Below are positions 25,753-36,104 of a DNA stretch of 64,000 nt, in pieces. The translations under genes were made by a program, and so were the position numbers. The notes beneath the pieces are model-generated. The model was not told the DNA's origin, did not search any database, and saw only the letters and a program-made list of their open reading frames with translations. Source of the DNA: Jeotgalibaca sp. MA1X17-3. Its GTDB lineage: Bacteria; Bacillota; Bacilli; Lactobacillales; Aerococcaceae. The stretch spans positions 2,326,501-2,390,500 of the forward strand of contig NZ_CP090983.1 in assembly GCF_021513155.1 (NCBI RefSeq), given 5' to 3'. The first letter of the stretch is position 1, and every line of letters begins with the position of its first letter.

Positions 25753-26451
25753 CTAGTCCTTTCCATTATTTATTTGTTGTTTTTCTCGCTCTAATTTCAT
25801 CAAATTTCTGAATAAATAGGTAGTCAAAAGTAAAATAGTTCCTGGTGTCACCAAGATTAATAAACTAGGTGATAAAAGATACGTAATATAAAAAACTAAA
25901 GCAACTTCTATCATTCCTGTTAAACTTAAAAATGGATAACCTATCGTTAGGTAAAAACTATTTCGAATATAATCACGTATCGATAAAAATTGATCGTTGA
26001 TTAAATTAAGGACCATTAGGAATATATAGCTTAGTAATCCAGAAAAAACTAGAAAAATATTCCCTGCTGTCCCTAATATTCTTGTATAATATTGCCATGA
26101 GAATAGGAATAGACCTAGAATAACCGCAAAACCTATTCCAATCTCTACACTCTTTTTATATTCCTTCTTATACGTTGTAATAAACGTGCGAAATAAAGGG
26201 AAACTACTATCTTCTTGAATCAAAAATTTTCGAGTGACTGCTAAACAGGCCGTTATACTAGGTGCTAAAATGAAAGGAATTAGTGCAAGTCCGGTTATTA
26301 AAAGAGTTCCAATCTCATCTGAATTCTCCGCTTGAAACAAATTCAATAGAAGAAAAATATATGGAATATTTCCTAGCCAAAAGCAGATGGTTCCTCGTAC
26401 AATGGCATAAATATATTTGGTTACAACCATTGCATGATATTGAAAATCCAT
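25753..26451 (-). CDS. DUF624 membrane protein (YesL-like)
   Basis: 232 residues with about six hydrophobic segments; the DUF624/YesL family is almost always linked to YesMN two-component systems and LplABC-type sugar importers, as here. Exact role unknown. The ATG at 26451 is chosen for the GGAGGAG just upstream; the longer frame overlaps the end of the response regulator. Ends 5 bp before the GH20 start. Confidence 0.82.
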   Translation of the reverse strand: MDFQYHAMVVTKYIYAIVRGTICFWLGNIPYIFLLLNLFQAENSDEIGTLLITGLALIPFILAPSITACLAVTRKFLIQEDSSFPLFRTFITTYKKEYKKSVEIGIGFAVILGLFLFSWQYYTRILGTAGNIFLVFSGLLSYIFLMVLNLINDQFLSIRDYIRNSFYLTIGYPFLSLTGMIEVALVFYITYLLSPSLLILVTPGTILLLTTYLFRNLMKLEREKQQINNGKD

Positions 26452-26452
26452 T

Positions 26453-27685
26453 TTATTCTCCTCCTTCAATAATCTTGCGGCGATACTGATTTGGCGTAAC
26501 TCCACAATTAATTTTAAATACTTTTATAAAGTATTGACTTTTTTTATATCCTACTAAATTAGCAATGTCTCCAACACGTAAGTTACTTTCTTTTAATAAT
26601 TCTTTCGCTCGGATCAAACGTCTCTTGACAATATAATCTGATAACTTTTGTCCGGTTACCTGTTTATAAAAACGAGATAAATAAGCAGGATGAAAATAGA
26701 CAATCTTACTAAGATCTTCTAGACTCAAACCTTCATTTAAATTTTCCTCTATATAGGTATTGATTGCCTGGATAACTGCTTGATTGTTATCCTTTTCTTC
26801 TTTGCTTTCCACTTTTTCTGAATCTTGGTTTATTTGTGCAATTCTATTTTCTTCTTTGGCTTCCTCCGAAGATTCTATATGTTTGCTTTCACAATCCCCT
26901 AATGTTCTTCCAAAGAAATCTTTATATCTTTCTTTGAGACCAACCTCTTCCTTTATAATAAATTCTTCGGAGAATTTAACATCTTCATAAGGATTCAATT
27001 CTAAAAAAGACTCAAGAGCATGAGCAGGGATGAGTCCAATATATTCGTTAGTTGCTTCCCACTGATATCCTGTATTATAAAAATCAGAAATAGAAGCAGC
27101 ATCTATACTTCCTTCATAAATTTCTTTGTTAAAGATACTAAAGGGAACTTTACAAAATAAAAGTGGTTCTTTTATCAATAGTCCACCAAAAGAATCCTTT
27201 CTTCTACCTTCTGATTCTTCTTTCAAAAACATTCGTAAAACTGCCTCCATCGATCGGTAAAAATCTTCTGGTAGTCCATTTTGACCACTTTTATTTCTAA
27301 TTTCCATCTCTTCTGTTTCTATTTCAGAAATAATTGTTTCAACTGCTTCAATTAATTTATTTTTTACAACCGGCTTTAGTAAATAGTCAGACGCTCCATA
27401 ATGAATTGCTTTTTGTGCATATTCAAATTCTGAATGTCCAGACAGAAAAATAACTTGCGTTGGTAATTTCTTTTGGAATACTGTTTTCAACAAGTCAATC
27501 CCACTAATTTCTGGCATTCGAATATCACTAATCAATAAATCTGGGGCATCCCGTTCAATTTCTTCTTTTGCAATAATAGAGTTATGAAAGGTTCTAACGG
27601 AAGTAAAACCATATCTTAACCAGTTGATTAGATTTTTTAAATATTCCACTACATATTTTTCATCATCTACAATCATTAGTTTCAA
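26453..27685 (-). CDS. YesN-type response regulator with AraC DNA-binding domain
   Basis: 410 residues: receiver domain (1-120, phospho-Asp54 in LLISDIRMPEISG, Lys in YLLKPVVKN), a middle linker region with an acidic, low-complexity stretch (about 265-300), and a C-terminal double HTH of the AraC type (LSKIVYFHPAYLSRFYKQ, VGYKKSQYFIKVFK, GVTPNQYRR). Works with the YesM kinase encoded immediately upstream. Likely activates the LplABC/glycosidase genes in response to an extracellular sugar. Confidence 0.92.
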   Translation of the reverse strand: MKLMIVDDEKYVVEYLKNLINWLRYGFTSVRTFHNSIIAKEEIERDAPDLLISDIRMPEISGIDLLKTVFQKKLPTQVIFLSGHSEFEYAQKAIHYGASDYLLKPVVKNKLIEAVETIISEIETEEMEIRNKSGQNGLPEDFYRSMEAVLRMFLKEESEGRRKDSFGGLLIKEPLLFCKVPFSIFNKEIYEGSIDAASISDFYNTGYQWEATNEYIGLIPAHALESFLELNPYEDVKFSEEFIIKEEVGLKERYKDFFGRTLGDCESKHIESSEEAKEENRIAQINQDSEKVESKEEKDNNQAVIQAINTYIEENLNEGLSLEDLSKIVYFHPAYLSRFYKQVTGQKLSDYIVKRRLIRAKELLKESNLRVGDIANLVGYKKSQYFIKVFKINCGVTPNQYRRKIIEGGE

Positions 27686-27713
27686 TATTTTTCCTCCTTT
27701 ATCCTTTTTATTT

Positions 27714-29396
27714 TTATTCTGCGTTCTTTATTAAAAATCGTACCGTTGTTCCACCCCAATCATTTTTGACAAATTGAAGACGACTTGCTTCTCCAAGTAT
27801 ATTAATCAACCGTTGATTCACATTCCAAAGGCCTACTCCATGGTCTTCCAACGGAGGGGAAGAAGCATTAATTTGTGTATATATTTCTTTTATTCGTTTT
27901 TCATCCATACCGAACCCATCATCAGAAATTTCAACAACCCATTCTCTTCCTACCTTTTTACCATGAATAGAAATCCTTTCAGCTCCTTGACGTGCCTCAA
28001 TTCCATGAACAATTGCATTCTCCACCAGCGGCTGAAAAATAAGTGGGACAATTTCTTGCTTTTTTAATTCTTCCGCTACATCAATCGAGAACGTAATATC
28101 TTTTCGAAGAGACATAATGTGAAGATAGGCATCAATCATTTTTAATTCCGATTCTACAGTAACGGTCTGATGGGTACTGGTTGTTATACTTTGGTAATAT
28201 TCTGCTAGATATAACGCCATTTCTTCCACTGCATCGGCATTCATATGAGCCATTGAGACAATATAAGAAAAATTATTATAAAGGAAATGAGGATCTATTT
28301 GTGCTTGCATTTGTTTCATTTCCGCATTTTTTCTTAATTCATTTTCTTTTTGTAGGGTCATAATAAGCGTTTGAGTATTCTCTGACATTTCATTAAAATT
28401 TTGGAATAACGTTCCAAATTCATTATTAGGAATCGTTTCTATCCTTGTCACGTAGTCACCCTGAGTTGCTATCCCTAAATAAGTTGAAAGGGTTTGCACT
28501 TGTTTATAGATATCCGTATCAAACTTATAAATTAAAAAGATTCCATATAATGTAATAACGAGTAAGTTGATAGAAAAAATAAGATTAAAGGTGTCAATAG
28601 GTGTTGTGGATTGTTTGGAGTCCATATACGTAATCAAGCTCAAATTTAAACGTGGTATTTTTGTCATCACGAATGAAGAATCCTGATAGTAAAAGGATTG
28701 AATTTCCTTTCCATTTTCCCACTTCGTAGCCACTTCTTTTACAACCTGTTCATCCACAATAGTATTTGAAAGAACTTCTCCATTATCTGTAAGAAATAAA
28801 CCAGAAAATTTTTCATCTACAGATACCTTATCTACAATTTCATCCAGATATTGATCACTTAACTTTACGATAATAATATACTCAGAACGAGATACTATAT
28901 TACTTTTTTGATAAGGGTACCCTAAAAAGAAATACAAGGAACCATCGATCACATGCCATCCTTTTTCTTTTCTTTCAGCAAAAGGGTAGATCGTTGGCAT
29001 ATCAATTGGAGAACTAACCGCTTCTCGTGTCTCTGGCCAATATACCGCGATTCCCTCAATCGCACGACTAGCGAGTAATTGATCTTGAAAGCGAGTAAGA
29101 ATCAATTCTTTTGCTAGTAATTGTTCTAGATAAGAATCACTTACCTTTCTGGATTGGTAATAGCGAATATTATCTTCACTTAAGTATTGTGCCCCATATA
29201 TTTCAGCTTCTCGCACCGTTTCTGTCAGCCGATTTTTCATATAAAGAACTTGATTGACAGCAATTTCATCCAACGACTCTCGTAGAGCACGTTCTCCTTT
29301 AATATTTAATAATGATAGGAGAGCAAGAATTAAAACTAAAAAAATACTGAAAAATAGTACAAACTTTTTTATGACACTGTTTTTCATTTTCCTCAT
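27714..29396 (-). CDS. YesM-type sensor histidine kinase
   Basis: 560 residues: TM1 (about 12-31), an extracellular sensor domain (about 32-265), TM2 (about 268-292), HAMP, His_kinase domain with phospho-His370 in QIDPHFLYNN, and an HATPase domain (LVENAIVHG, DDGFGMD, HGVGLWNVNQRL). Partner of the YesN regulator 28 bp downstream. The gene order kinase-regulator-DUF624-glycosidase is typical of sugar-responsive Firmicutes loci. Confidence 0.93.
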   Translation of the reverse strand: MRKMKNSVIKKFVLFFSIFLVLILALLSLLNIKGERALRESLDEIAVNQVLYMKNRLTETVREAEIYGAQYLSEDNIRYYQSRKVSDSYLEQLLAKELILTRFQDQLLASRAIEGIAVYWPETREAVSSPIDMPTIYPFAERKEKGWHVIDGSLYFFLGYPYQKSNIVSRSEYIIIVKLSDQYLDEIVDKVSVDEKFSGLFLTDNGEVLSNTIVDEQVVKEVATKWENGKEIQSFYYQDSSFVMTKIPRLNLSLITYMDSKQSTTPIDTFNLIFSINLLVITLYGIFLIYKFDTDIYKQVQTLSTYLGIATQGDYVTRIETIPNNEFGTLFQNFNEMSENTQTLIMTLQKENELRKNAEMKQMQAQIDPHFLYNNFSYIVSMAHMNADAVEEMALYLAEYYQSITTSTHQTVTVESELKMIDAYLHIMSLRKDITFSIDVAEELKKQEIVPLIFQPLVENAIVHGIEARQGAERISIHGKKVGREWVVEISDDGFGMDEKRIKEIYTQINASSPPLEDHGVGLWNVNQRLINILGEASRLQFVKNDWGGTTVRFLIKNAE

Positions 29397-29429
29397 TTTT
29401 TTACTCCTATCATTTTTAAAATTTTCTAG

Positions 29430-30362
29430 TTATTTAAATGTAATAACTTGGGTATCATCTAACTGGACTGAATCGTAAAAGGACATCTCCACATTTTCAC
29501 CTTCTAATTTTAAAGGTAGAGCTACGTAACCGGATTCAAAATAATGGTCTGCATTCCATCTGTCTCCAAAATAAAGAAATTGATCATCATATGTTTTCAA
29601 AATAAAGGATGGTTGCGAATGATAGGTTGTTTCATCCCCAAATTCTTGTAAAGAAGACCAATCCTCTTCTATCCCTTTGCTCGATGCATATTTGCCTTGA
29701 TTTGGATACCAACCGGTACAAAATGAGGACAACAAATAATACACTCCTTCTTTTTCTACAACTGCAGGAGCTTCTCGATACTCTCCTTGCCATAATCGAT
29801 GTACAAGCTTATCAATATTTAAATAATCTTCAGATAAACGATACACATGTAAATCTCCATTGTCTCTTGCAGCAGAGATGAAGTAAGCAACATCATCTTT
29901 ATCTTGATAAAGCGTACAATCTCGAGACATATATCCAAATGGATTAAAGTGTCCATGATAAGTGAAGTCTCCATCTGGAGTATCACAAGTTGCTACTGCA
30001 CAGGCTGCATCTGTATAATCATTTCCATTTTCATAATGAGTCCATAAAACAAATGTATTTGTACTCTTATTATATAACACTTTTGGTCGTTCTAAGTTCA
30101 CTTTTTTCCCATCTTCATTTATTAATTTACAAACCGTACGAACTCGATACTCTTCCATCTTTGAATCTGTAGTTAAAATATGATTGCGGAACTCCCAGTT
30201 CACTAAATCTTTTGAACGGTAACAACTCACGTAAATATTGTCTCTTCTATCTTCTCCATACCAATAGTAGTAATTATCTTTTTTAAGAATATGTCCTCCA
30301 TGGGCATGAATTGGATTCCCTTCGGTATCCTTCCATAATTCCCCATTTTTTAATTTATTCAT
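29430..30362 (-). CDS. Glycoside hydrolase family 43-like enzyme
   Basis: 310 residues with the five-bladed propeller features of GH43: IHAHGGHILKKDNYYYWYGE at the first blade, then YRSKDLVNWEFRN, ERPKVLYN, ACAVATCDTPDGDF, SRDCTLYQDKDD and YYLLSSFCTGWYPNQG. The N-terminal motif is HAHGGH instead of the usual DPDI/V base-Asp motif of arabinan-type GH43, a pattern I associate with the exo-beta-1,3-galactanase branch. No signal peptide, so intracellular. The start is set at 30362 because GAGGAAG is too close to an ATG at 30371. Stands between YesM and the GH50-like gene. Confidence 0.75.
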   Translation of the reverse strand: MNKLKNGELWKDTEGNPIHAHGGHILKKDNYYYWYGEDRRDNIYVSCYRSKDLVNWEFRNHILTTDSKMEEYRVRTVCKLINEDGKKVNLERPKVLYNKSTNTFVLWTHYENGNDYTDAACAVATCDTPDGDFTYHGHFNPFGYMSRDCTLYQDKDDVAYFISAARDNGDLHVYRLSEDYLNIDKLVHRLWQGEYREAPAVVEKEGVYYLLSSFCTGWYPNQGKYASSKGIEEDWSSLQEFGDETTYHSQPSFILKTYDDQFLYFGDRWNADHYFESGYVALPLKLEGENVEMSFYDSVQLDDTQVITFK

Positions 30363-30395
30363 CAATATCATCTCTTCCTCTCTAGTGTATGATTA

Positions 30396-32363
30396 TTAGC
30401 AAAAGATAGCTGGAATTTCTTTTGGCTTTTGTTTAGTTGGTTCCTTTTCATTTATATGAATCGAATATAGTTGTTTATTCGTTTCTTTTACTATTTCTGT
30501 CATGCTCAAGTACTCTTGCATACAAATGTCCACAAAACCGATTTGGTAATTTTCTCCATCATATCTACCTAGACAGCTTTGATCATTCAACATAAAATAA
30601 TGGGCTCCTACAAAAGCTGGATGAGAAGCAGCTTGTTCCATATAGTAACGATACGCAACTCCCCGTTCTTTCTGATCCAAAACGCCTCTTATACCTGTAG
30701 CAGTAAGTCCTTTATCAATGGATCCAAAATGAAACTCTCCAATCATTACTGGCTTATCAATAATAGCTGCAATTTCTTCCATTTTTTTATTAGGTGAGAG
30801 TTGATAGCTATTAATAGAAAAAACATCAAAATAGTTTGCACCCGAAAGCATCATTGGATCCGCAACATAAGCATAACGCATTCCTAAATTTAAATGATGT
30901 GGATCTACTTCTCTACACGCTTCTGCTGGAACGGATACGTAACGTTCAATCATTTCCTTAGAAAAAATTTCTAAATCCTCTTTAGCTTTATCAGAATAGG
31001 AAGTTGCTTTCCGAAGCGGTCTATTTAAATCATCAAAATCAATATAATCTGTTTTCCATAATTCATTAAATAACTGTATAGTTGAATATTTTCCTCTCAT
31101 TTTTTGGATAAATTTCTTTTTAGATCCACTTTTCGCTGGATTTTCTAACATTTCTTCTGCTATATTCAAATTATATACAAATCCCCAAGCTGGTTCATTG
31201 CGCATAAAATATCCAATTAAGAAAGGGTCTTTTTTAAAAGGTAATAAATTTTGTGCATATTTTTTTGCTTGTTCAGAATATTCTTCTGAAAAAACATCAG
31301 GAAAATCACGAAATATTTTTTCTGTTGTAGATGGAAACGGAGCATTTCCTACAGAATCTAATGGAATCACATAAGGCATTTGTACTTGTTTTATAAATTT
31401 TTGAGAAGACCAGTTACCAATTGTATTCATTCCCCATTTGTGTAGATACATTCGGGTTATTTTATACCATGCCTCCCACCAATTTTCTTTTGAAAATACG
31501 CTAATGAGGTTCTGGATTCCAAAATCTACAGAATGATTATCTATTGCTTGTTCATCTAAATGGTTCACTAGCTCACCTAGATATGGTTGAACAAATTCAG
31601 TCCCTGTATGTGTACCCGGATTAATTCCATCTATACCCATTGAAAAAAACGGATAACCATCTGGTGTAACAAAGATCCATTTACCATCTATCTTCTCCGT
31701 TCGAAACCAGCCGGTAGCTTCTACTTGTTGACTACTTGATCCGTAATAGTCTCCTTTTCCTTCGGCATGTTTATAATCAAACTTTTCTGCTTCTTGTAAG
31801 AGGCTTTTTAAAATATGTTCCAACTGATTTTGACTTGATATTTTTGAATCCCATTCTTTTTTATTCCATTGACCCCATTGATCAATAAGGATTTCTGGAT
31901 TATGGATTTCTTCTTCTTTTTTATTAGATAATTCTATAGAATCAATAATCAGTTCTCTTGTTGAGTGGAATTTTCTCGTGGATAAAACAACCTTTGTAAC
32001 CTCTTCTTTCCGAATCGGTTTACCAGTGACCATCATCCGCAATCTCCCTTTCGTTCTAGTAGGAAATAAGTTCTGACTATTCAGTAAAGAAAGTGAAATC
32101 GGTACGGTTACTTTGGTAGTAGGCAAAAGACTAAACGAAACCGTTAAAATTTCTTCTTGATTTTTTGTAGAGAAAATAAGATCAGTCGTAAGTGATTCTG
32201 TATTGGTGTTATGTAAAGTAATTATTAAATAATTCCAATTTTGTAAGTTTTTTCCTTGCAAACAGACTTCCTTGGAATCCATCAAGACTATTTCACTTCC
32301 TGCTTTATCAAGAATAACTTGCTTGTTTTTTCCATGTATAACTTTTTCATGATTTTTTAACAA
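30396..32363 (-). CDS. GH50/agarase-like TIM-barrel glycoside hydrolase
   Basis: About 655 residues. The N-terminal 170 residues form a beta-sandwich-like module; then comes a barrel beginning ATGWFRTEKIDGKWIFVTPD and PFFSMGIDGINPGTHTG, the pattern of GH50-type agarases and relatives. The likely acid/base Glu is in YFMRNEPAWG and the likely nucleophile Glu in PVMIGEFHFGS, the clan GH-A arrangement. The exact linkage is unknown; it may act on beta-galactosides other than agar. No signal peptide. The translation start appears to be TTG at 32363, since GGAG lies 9 nt upstream and no in-frame ATG is near. Confidence 0.72.
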   Translation of the reverse strand: MLKNHEKVIHGKNKQVILDKAGSEIVLMDSKEVCLQGKNLQNWNYLIITLHNTNTESLTTDLIFSTKNQEEILTVSFSLLPTTKVTVPISLSLLNSQNLFPTRTKGRLRMMVTGKPIRKEEVTKVVLSTRKFHSTRELIIDSIELSNKKEEEIHNPEILIDQWGQWNKKEWDSKISSQNQLEHILKSLLQEAEKFDYKHAEGKGDYYGSSSQQVEATGWFRTEKIDGKWIFVTPDGYPFFSMGIDGINPGTHTGTEFVQPYLGELVNHLDEQAIDNHSVDFGIQNLISVFSKENWWEAWYKITRMYLHKWGMNTIGNWSSQKFIKQVQMPYVIPLDSVGNAPFPSTTEKIFRDFPDVFSEEYSEQAKKYAQNLLPFKKDPFLIGYFMRNEPAWGFVYNLNIAEEMLENPAKSGSKKKFIQKMRGKYSTIQLFNELWKTDYIDFDDLNRPLRKATSYSDKAKEDLEIFSKEMIERYVSVPAEACREVDPHHLNLGMRYAYVADPMMLSGANYFDVFSINSYQLSPNKKMEEIAAIIDKPVMIGEFHFGSIDKGLTATGIRGVLDQKERGVAYRYYMEQAASHPAFVGAHYFMLNDQSCLGRYDGENYQIGFVDICMQEYLSMTEIVKETNKQLYSIHINEKEPTKQKPKEIPAIFC

Positions 32364-32388
32364 TTTTTTCAACTCCTATTGTTCATCG

Positions 32389-32428
32389 AAAAAGGCTCTT
32401 TTTTCGTTAGAAAAAAGAACCTTTTTAT
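32389..32428 (-). terminator. Intercistronic terminator after the sugar-binding protein gene
   Basis: AAAAAGGcTCTTTTTTC pairs with GAAAAAAGAaCCTTTTT around a GTTA loop. It lies between the binding-protein gene and the GH50-like gene and probably lowers expression of the downstream enzymes relative to the abundant binding protein. Confidence 0.75.
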
Positions 32429-32439
32429 TTTGGTAAACC

Positions 32440-34083
32440 TTATTTTACGCTATCATACCATTCATTAATTTCTTCCGTAATCTTATCTCCACCTTTTTCA
32501 TGCCAATCTTGAACAAATTGATCATAAGCATCAATATCTTTTTCACCGTAAATAATCTTCGTAAATACTTCGTTTTCTAAAGTATTTAACTGTTCTCCAT
32601 TTTTTGCCATTGTCGCAGTTGGTACTCCATTAAAGGCATCTGGAATAAGTGTGTCTTGTTGCTCTGCAGAAATAGCGTACCCTTTAATATGAGTAGGTTT
32701 TTGCGAAGCAGCTTTCAGTTCAATACCATTTTCTGGCTCTTCTCCTTTATAAACTTTAGCAAATGCGTTTATTTCATTAACTTTAGGAGCATTCTTAAAG
32801 AATATCATTTTTCCAGCATTTATGACTTCATCCATTGGTTCATTAAATTCTTTAGGGTTGTAGGTAGGTTTTCCATCTACCATATCATAGTCATACCCTT
32901 CAAAGATTCCATACTGGAAATCTCCTTCTCCAAAACTAATATCATACATTTTATCGTAGTAGTCAAAGAAGGCTTCCATGTTAGTAAAATCTTTATTAAA
33001 TACAAACCAACCATCGTTTGTTTCACCACTTTGATACGTTTTATCTTCTTTAATTCCTTCAATCCAAGGGTAAGCTCCAATTTCTGCTCCCTCTACGTTG
33101 GTTTCTAAGTCGGAAACAGTCCCATACATCCAAGGACGTCCTAAAACAATCCCAGCTTTTCCTGTTGTAAAGTCGCCCATAGCATCCCAAGGTTCTAATA
33201 CAGCCATCTCTTTGTTTATATATCCTTTTTCATACCAATCTCGCAGAGTTTGTAATGCTTCTTTATTTCCTTCTTGAATGGAACCATATACTAGTTTTCC
33301 TTCTTCATTCTCTACCCACAATTTAGGAAGATATTTTCCAGTATAGGCACTAAAAATCATCACGGGATCACTAACCCAACTTGTATTGTATCCATTCTTC
33401 CCAGAGAAAGTGTATCCGTATGTGTCTTTTTTACCATTTTGATCTGGATCGTCATTAGTGAACGCGTCAAGCACTTGTTCAAATTCTTCCATGTTTGTTG
33501 GTGCTTCTAAACCTAAATTATCTAACCAGTCTTGTCTAATCAGCATAACTTGACTTTCTGTCAAAAAAGGTGCAATTGCAAAGCCATATGTCTTTCCATC
33601 TTTAGTAACAGGATTAAATGTATTTGGAAATTCATCATAAATTTCTTTTAAACGTTCTGGCATATACTGCTCCATGTCTTCTGATACTTCTTTTACTTGA
33701 CCAGATTCAATTAAGTCTGCTAAGAGTTGCGTATCATATACGGGAACAACGTCAGGTAATTTTTCTGCACCTGTCAAAGCTAAACGAAGTTTTGTATTAT
33801 AATTATTTGCGTCTCCACCTAGAAGTGTAGTATCTATTTTTATACCTAATTCTTCTTCTCCCCATCTAGTTAAAACGTTATCATTTAAACTTTCACCAGT
33901 TTTATACTTACCTGCTAATTCATCCTGCTGTTTCCCAACTGTAATTGTAACCATTGGATCATATTTTCCATCAACTTTTTCAGGCCCAGCTGTTGATTCA
34001 GTGCCTGCATCGTTTGTTCCGCCGCAACCTGCTAAAGTTAGTGCTAGTAAGCTTGTTGTCATAAGAAGTGTTTTCTTTTTCAT
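32440..34083 (-). CDS. Extracellular sugar-binding lipoprotein, LplA/YtcQ type
   Basis: 547 residues with a lipoprotein signal (lipobox LTLAGCGG, Cys20). The large size and motifs such as RQDWLDNLGLEAPTNMEE and DPDQNGKKDTYG are typical of the LplA/YtcQ class of family 1 binding proteins served by LplB/LplC permeases. It should capture an oligosaccharide outside the cell. Ribosome binding site AAAGGAG. Encoded 27 bp downstream of lplC. Some of these importers use a shared ATPase (MsmK type); none is encoded here. Confidence 0.9.
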   Translation of the reverse strand: MKKKTLLMTTSLLALTLAGCGGTNDAGTESTAGPEKVDGKYDPMVTITVGKQQDELAGKYKTGESLNDNVLTRWGEEELGIKIDTTLLGGDANNYNTKLRLALTGAEKLPDVVPVYDTQLLADLIESGQVKEVSEDMEQYMPERLKEIYDEFPNTFNPVTKDGKTYGFAIAPFLTESQVMLIRQDWLDNLGLEAPTNMEEFEQVLDAFTNDDPDQNGKKDTYGYTFSGKNGYNTSWVSDPVMIFSAYTGKYLPKLWVENEEGKLVYGSIQEGNKEALQTLRDWYEKGYINKEMAVLEPWDAMGDFTTGKAGIVLGRPWMYGTVSDLETNVEGAEIGAYPWIEGIKEDKTYQSGETNDGWFVFNKDFTNMEAFFDYYDKMYDISFGEGDFQYGIFEGYDYDMVDGKPTYNPKEFNEPMDEVINAGKMIFFKNAPKVNEINAFAKVYKGEEPENGIELKAASQKPTHIKGYAISAEQQDTLIPDAFNGVPTATMAKNGEQLNTLENEVFTKIIYGEKDIDAYDQFVQDWHEKGGDKITEEINEWYDSVK

Positions 34084-34110
34084 TATTTTTTTCTCCTTTT
34101 TTTATGTTTT

Positions 34111-34980
34111 TTATTCTTTTACTGCTCCCATTACAATCCCTTTTACAAAATATTTTTGTAAGAACGGATAAACAGATAAGATTGGTAAAGCTCCAATAAA
34201 GATCTGTGCAGCTTTTAACGTTCTTTCGGACATAGCTGCTGCCGAATCGGCATCTAGTTGCATATCTTGCATATTTCCTTGTACTACGACAGTTTGCAAG
34301 AAGGATGCTAGCGGATATTTATCTGTACTAGACATATACAAAATTCCATCAAACCATGAGTTCCAATTCCCTACCATGATGAACAAGCCAACTGTAGCAA
34401 GTCCTGGTAATGAAAGTGGTAAGTAAATTTTTCTGAAAACGGTAAAGAAACTAGCTCCGTCAATCAGTGCGGCTTCTTCTAAAGAAATAGGTATCGTACT
34501 AAAAAAGTTTTTAATTAATATTAAGTTATAGGCTCCAAATGCTCCCGGTAAGATTAATGCCCAAATCGTATCTTTCAATCCAAGGCTTGTTACAAGGATG
34601 TAGTTTGGAATCAATCCACCTGAAAAGAGCATCGTAAATACGAAAAACCACATGAAGAAATTTCTACCTCTAAATTCTTTTGAAAGTGCATAACCTGCCG
34701 TAGTAATTAAAAACATACTCAAAAGTGTTCCTAAAAACGTTCTTTTTAGAGAAATCCAGATAGATGTTAGGAAAGTAGAGTTTGTAAATGTTTTAGAATA
34801 TGCATTTACGGTAAAGTTTACGGGAAGGAACGTAACTAGATTCCCATTAGCCGCGGCTTTATCACTTAGAGATACTGCTAGTAAATGCAAGAGGGGTAAC
34901 AAGCAAAGTAACGCTACAATAATAAGAAAAATAGTATTGAAAAAAGTAAATGCTTTATAACCTTTTGATTTATGATGCAC
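34111..34980 (-). CDS. lplC: Sugar ABC transporter permease, LplC/YtcP type
   Basis: 289 residues, six membrane segments, with the coupling loop EEAALIDGASFFTVFRKIYLP characteristic of carbohydrate permeases and a C-terminus ending FVKGIVMGAVKE, conserved in the LplC class. The start is GTG at 34980 with AAAGGAG upstream. Lies 18 bp downstream of lplB. Confidence 0.92.
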   Translation of the reverse strand: MHHKSKGYKAFTFFNTIFLIIVALLCLLPLLHLLAVSLSDKAAANGNLVTFLPVNFTVNAYSKTFTNSTFLTSIWISLKRTFLGTLLSMFLITTAGYALSKEFRGRNFFMWFFVFTMLFSGGLIPNYILVTSLGLKDTIWALILPGAFGAYNLILIKNFFSTIPISLEEAALIDGASFFTVFRKIYLPLSLPGLATVGLFIMVGNWNSWFDGILYMSSTDKYPLASFLQTVVVQGNMQDMQLDADSAAAMSERTLKAAQIFIGALPILSVYPFLQKYFVKGIVMGAVKE

Positions 34981-34998
34981 GATATATTTCTCCTTTCT

Positions 34999-35966
34999 TT
35001 AGAAAATTTTATATCCAGAAACTTTATAAGCAATTCGATATGAAGTCATAATTAAAATCAAACTAACCCCTGATTTAAAGAGCCCTACCGCTGTACCGAA
35101 TCCATATTGTCCATTCAATAGAGATGCTCGATATACATAGGTGTCAATAATATCACCGGTACTGTATACCAATGGGTTATACAAGTTAAAAATTTGATCA
35201 AATCCTGCATTTAATATATTTCCAAGGCTTAATGTTGTCATCACAATAACCATTGGTAACATAGAAGGAATCGTGATATATAATGTTTGTTTCCACCTGC
35301 TTGCACCATCCATTTCAGAGGCTTCGTAAAGAGATGGATCAATTCCGGAAAGAGTTGCTAAATATACAATCATTCCAAAACCAAAGCCTTTCCAAACATC
35401 ACTTGCAATCACAACTTGTCGAAAGATACTTGCGTTCCCAAGGAAAAAGAGTGGCTCCATTCCTAATTTCATCATAAATTGATTGACAATCCCGTCCAAT
35501 GACAAGATATCAATCATCATTCCTGCAACGGTTACCCAAGATAAAAAGTGAGGAAGGTAAACCAAAGTCTGAACACTTTTTTCAATCCTACTTGCCGAAC
35601 CTCATTTAAAAGTAGAGCCATCGTTACGGGAACAATAATCCCGAAGATTAATTTTCCAGTTGCGATAATCAGTGTATTGATAATTGCTTGTTTTGCTTCG
35701 TCATAGACGAAAATTGTTCGAAAGTTTTCTAATCCAATCCATTCCGAACCTAAAATACCTAACCAAGGTTTATAATTTTGAAAGGCCATAATTAGACCGC
35801 TCATAGGAATATAAGAAAAAACAATTGCAAAAATCATGCTAGGTACTAATAAGATATATAAAGGCCATTTTTGTTGGAGTTCTTTTTTCCAAGACATTCT
35901 CCTTTTTTTCACCTTTACTTTTTTCTTTTTCAAAGTTTTCTGATTGTTGATTGATACTTCCTCCAT
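34999..35966 (-). pseudogene. lplB: Sugar ABC transporter permease, LplB type (single-base frameshift)
   Basis: Two overlapping frames give an LplB permease. The first has a Lys-rich cytoplasmic N-terminus and TM1 (about residues 32-55) up to NEVRQVGLKK. The second resumes with VYLPHFLSWVTVAGM and carries the coupling loop YEASEMDGASRWKQTLYITI and the end YRIAYKVSGYKIF. Adding one T to GTGTTCAG (AA on the plus strand, 35572-35573) joins them as KKVFQTLVYLPHF. First gene of the transporter operon, ribosome binding site AAAGGAG. Confidence 0.87.
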
Positions 35967-36044
35967 GTTCTTGCTCCTTTCTTATCCGAGCCAAACTGTT
36001 TTTTTACTCATTACATGTTTCATTTCTTATAAATCAACTTTAAC

Positions 36045-36056
36045 AGAAGCGCTTCT
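36045..36056. promoter_or_regulatory. Palindromic operator AGAAGCGCTTCT
   Basis: A perfect 12-bp palindrome about 80 bp upstream of lplB with the AAGCGCTT core common to LacI/GalR-family operators. No LacI-family gene is in the window. Confidence 0.5.
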
Positions 36057-36104
36057 ATTCGGACATGCTACTTTTTTAACATATAGGCTATTAAATTTAC
36101 TTGT

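Noticed and set aside
36045..36056. cre site at AGAAGCGCTTCT
   Set aside because: Only the central part matches; the outer positions required by the CcpA consensus fail, so it is listed as a LacI-type palindrome.
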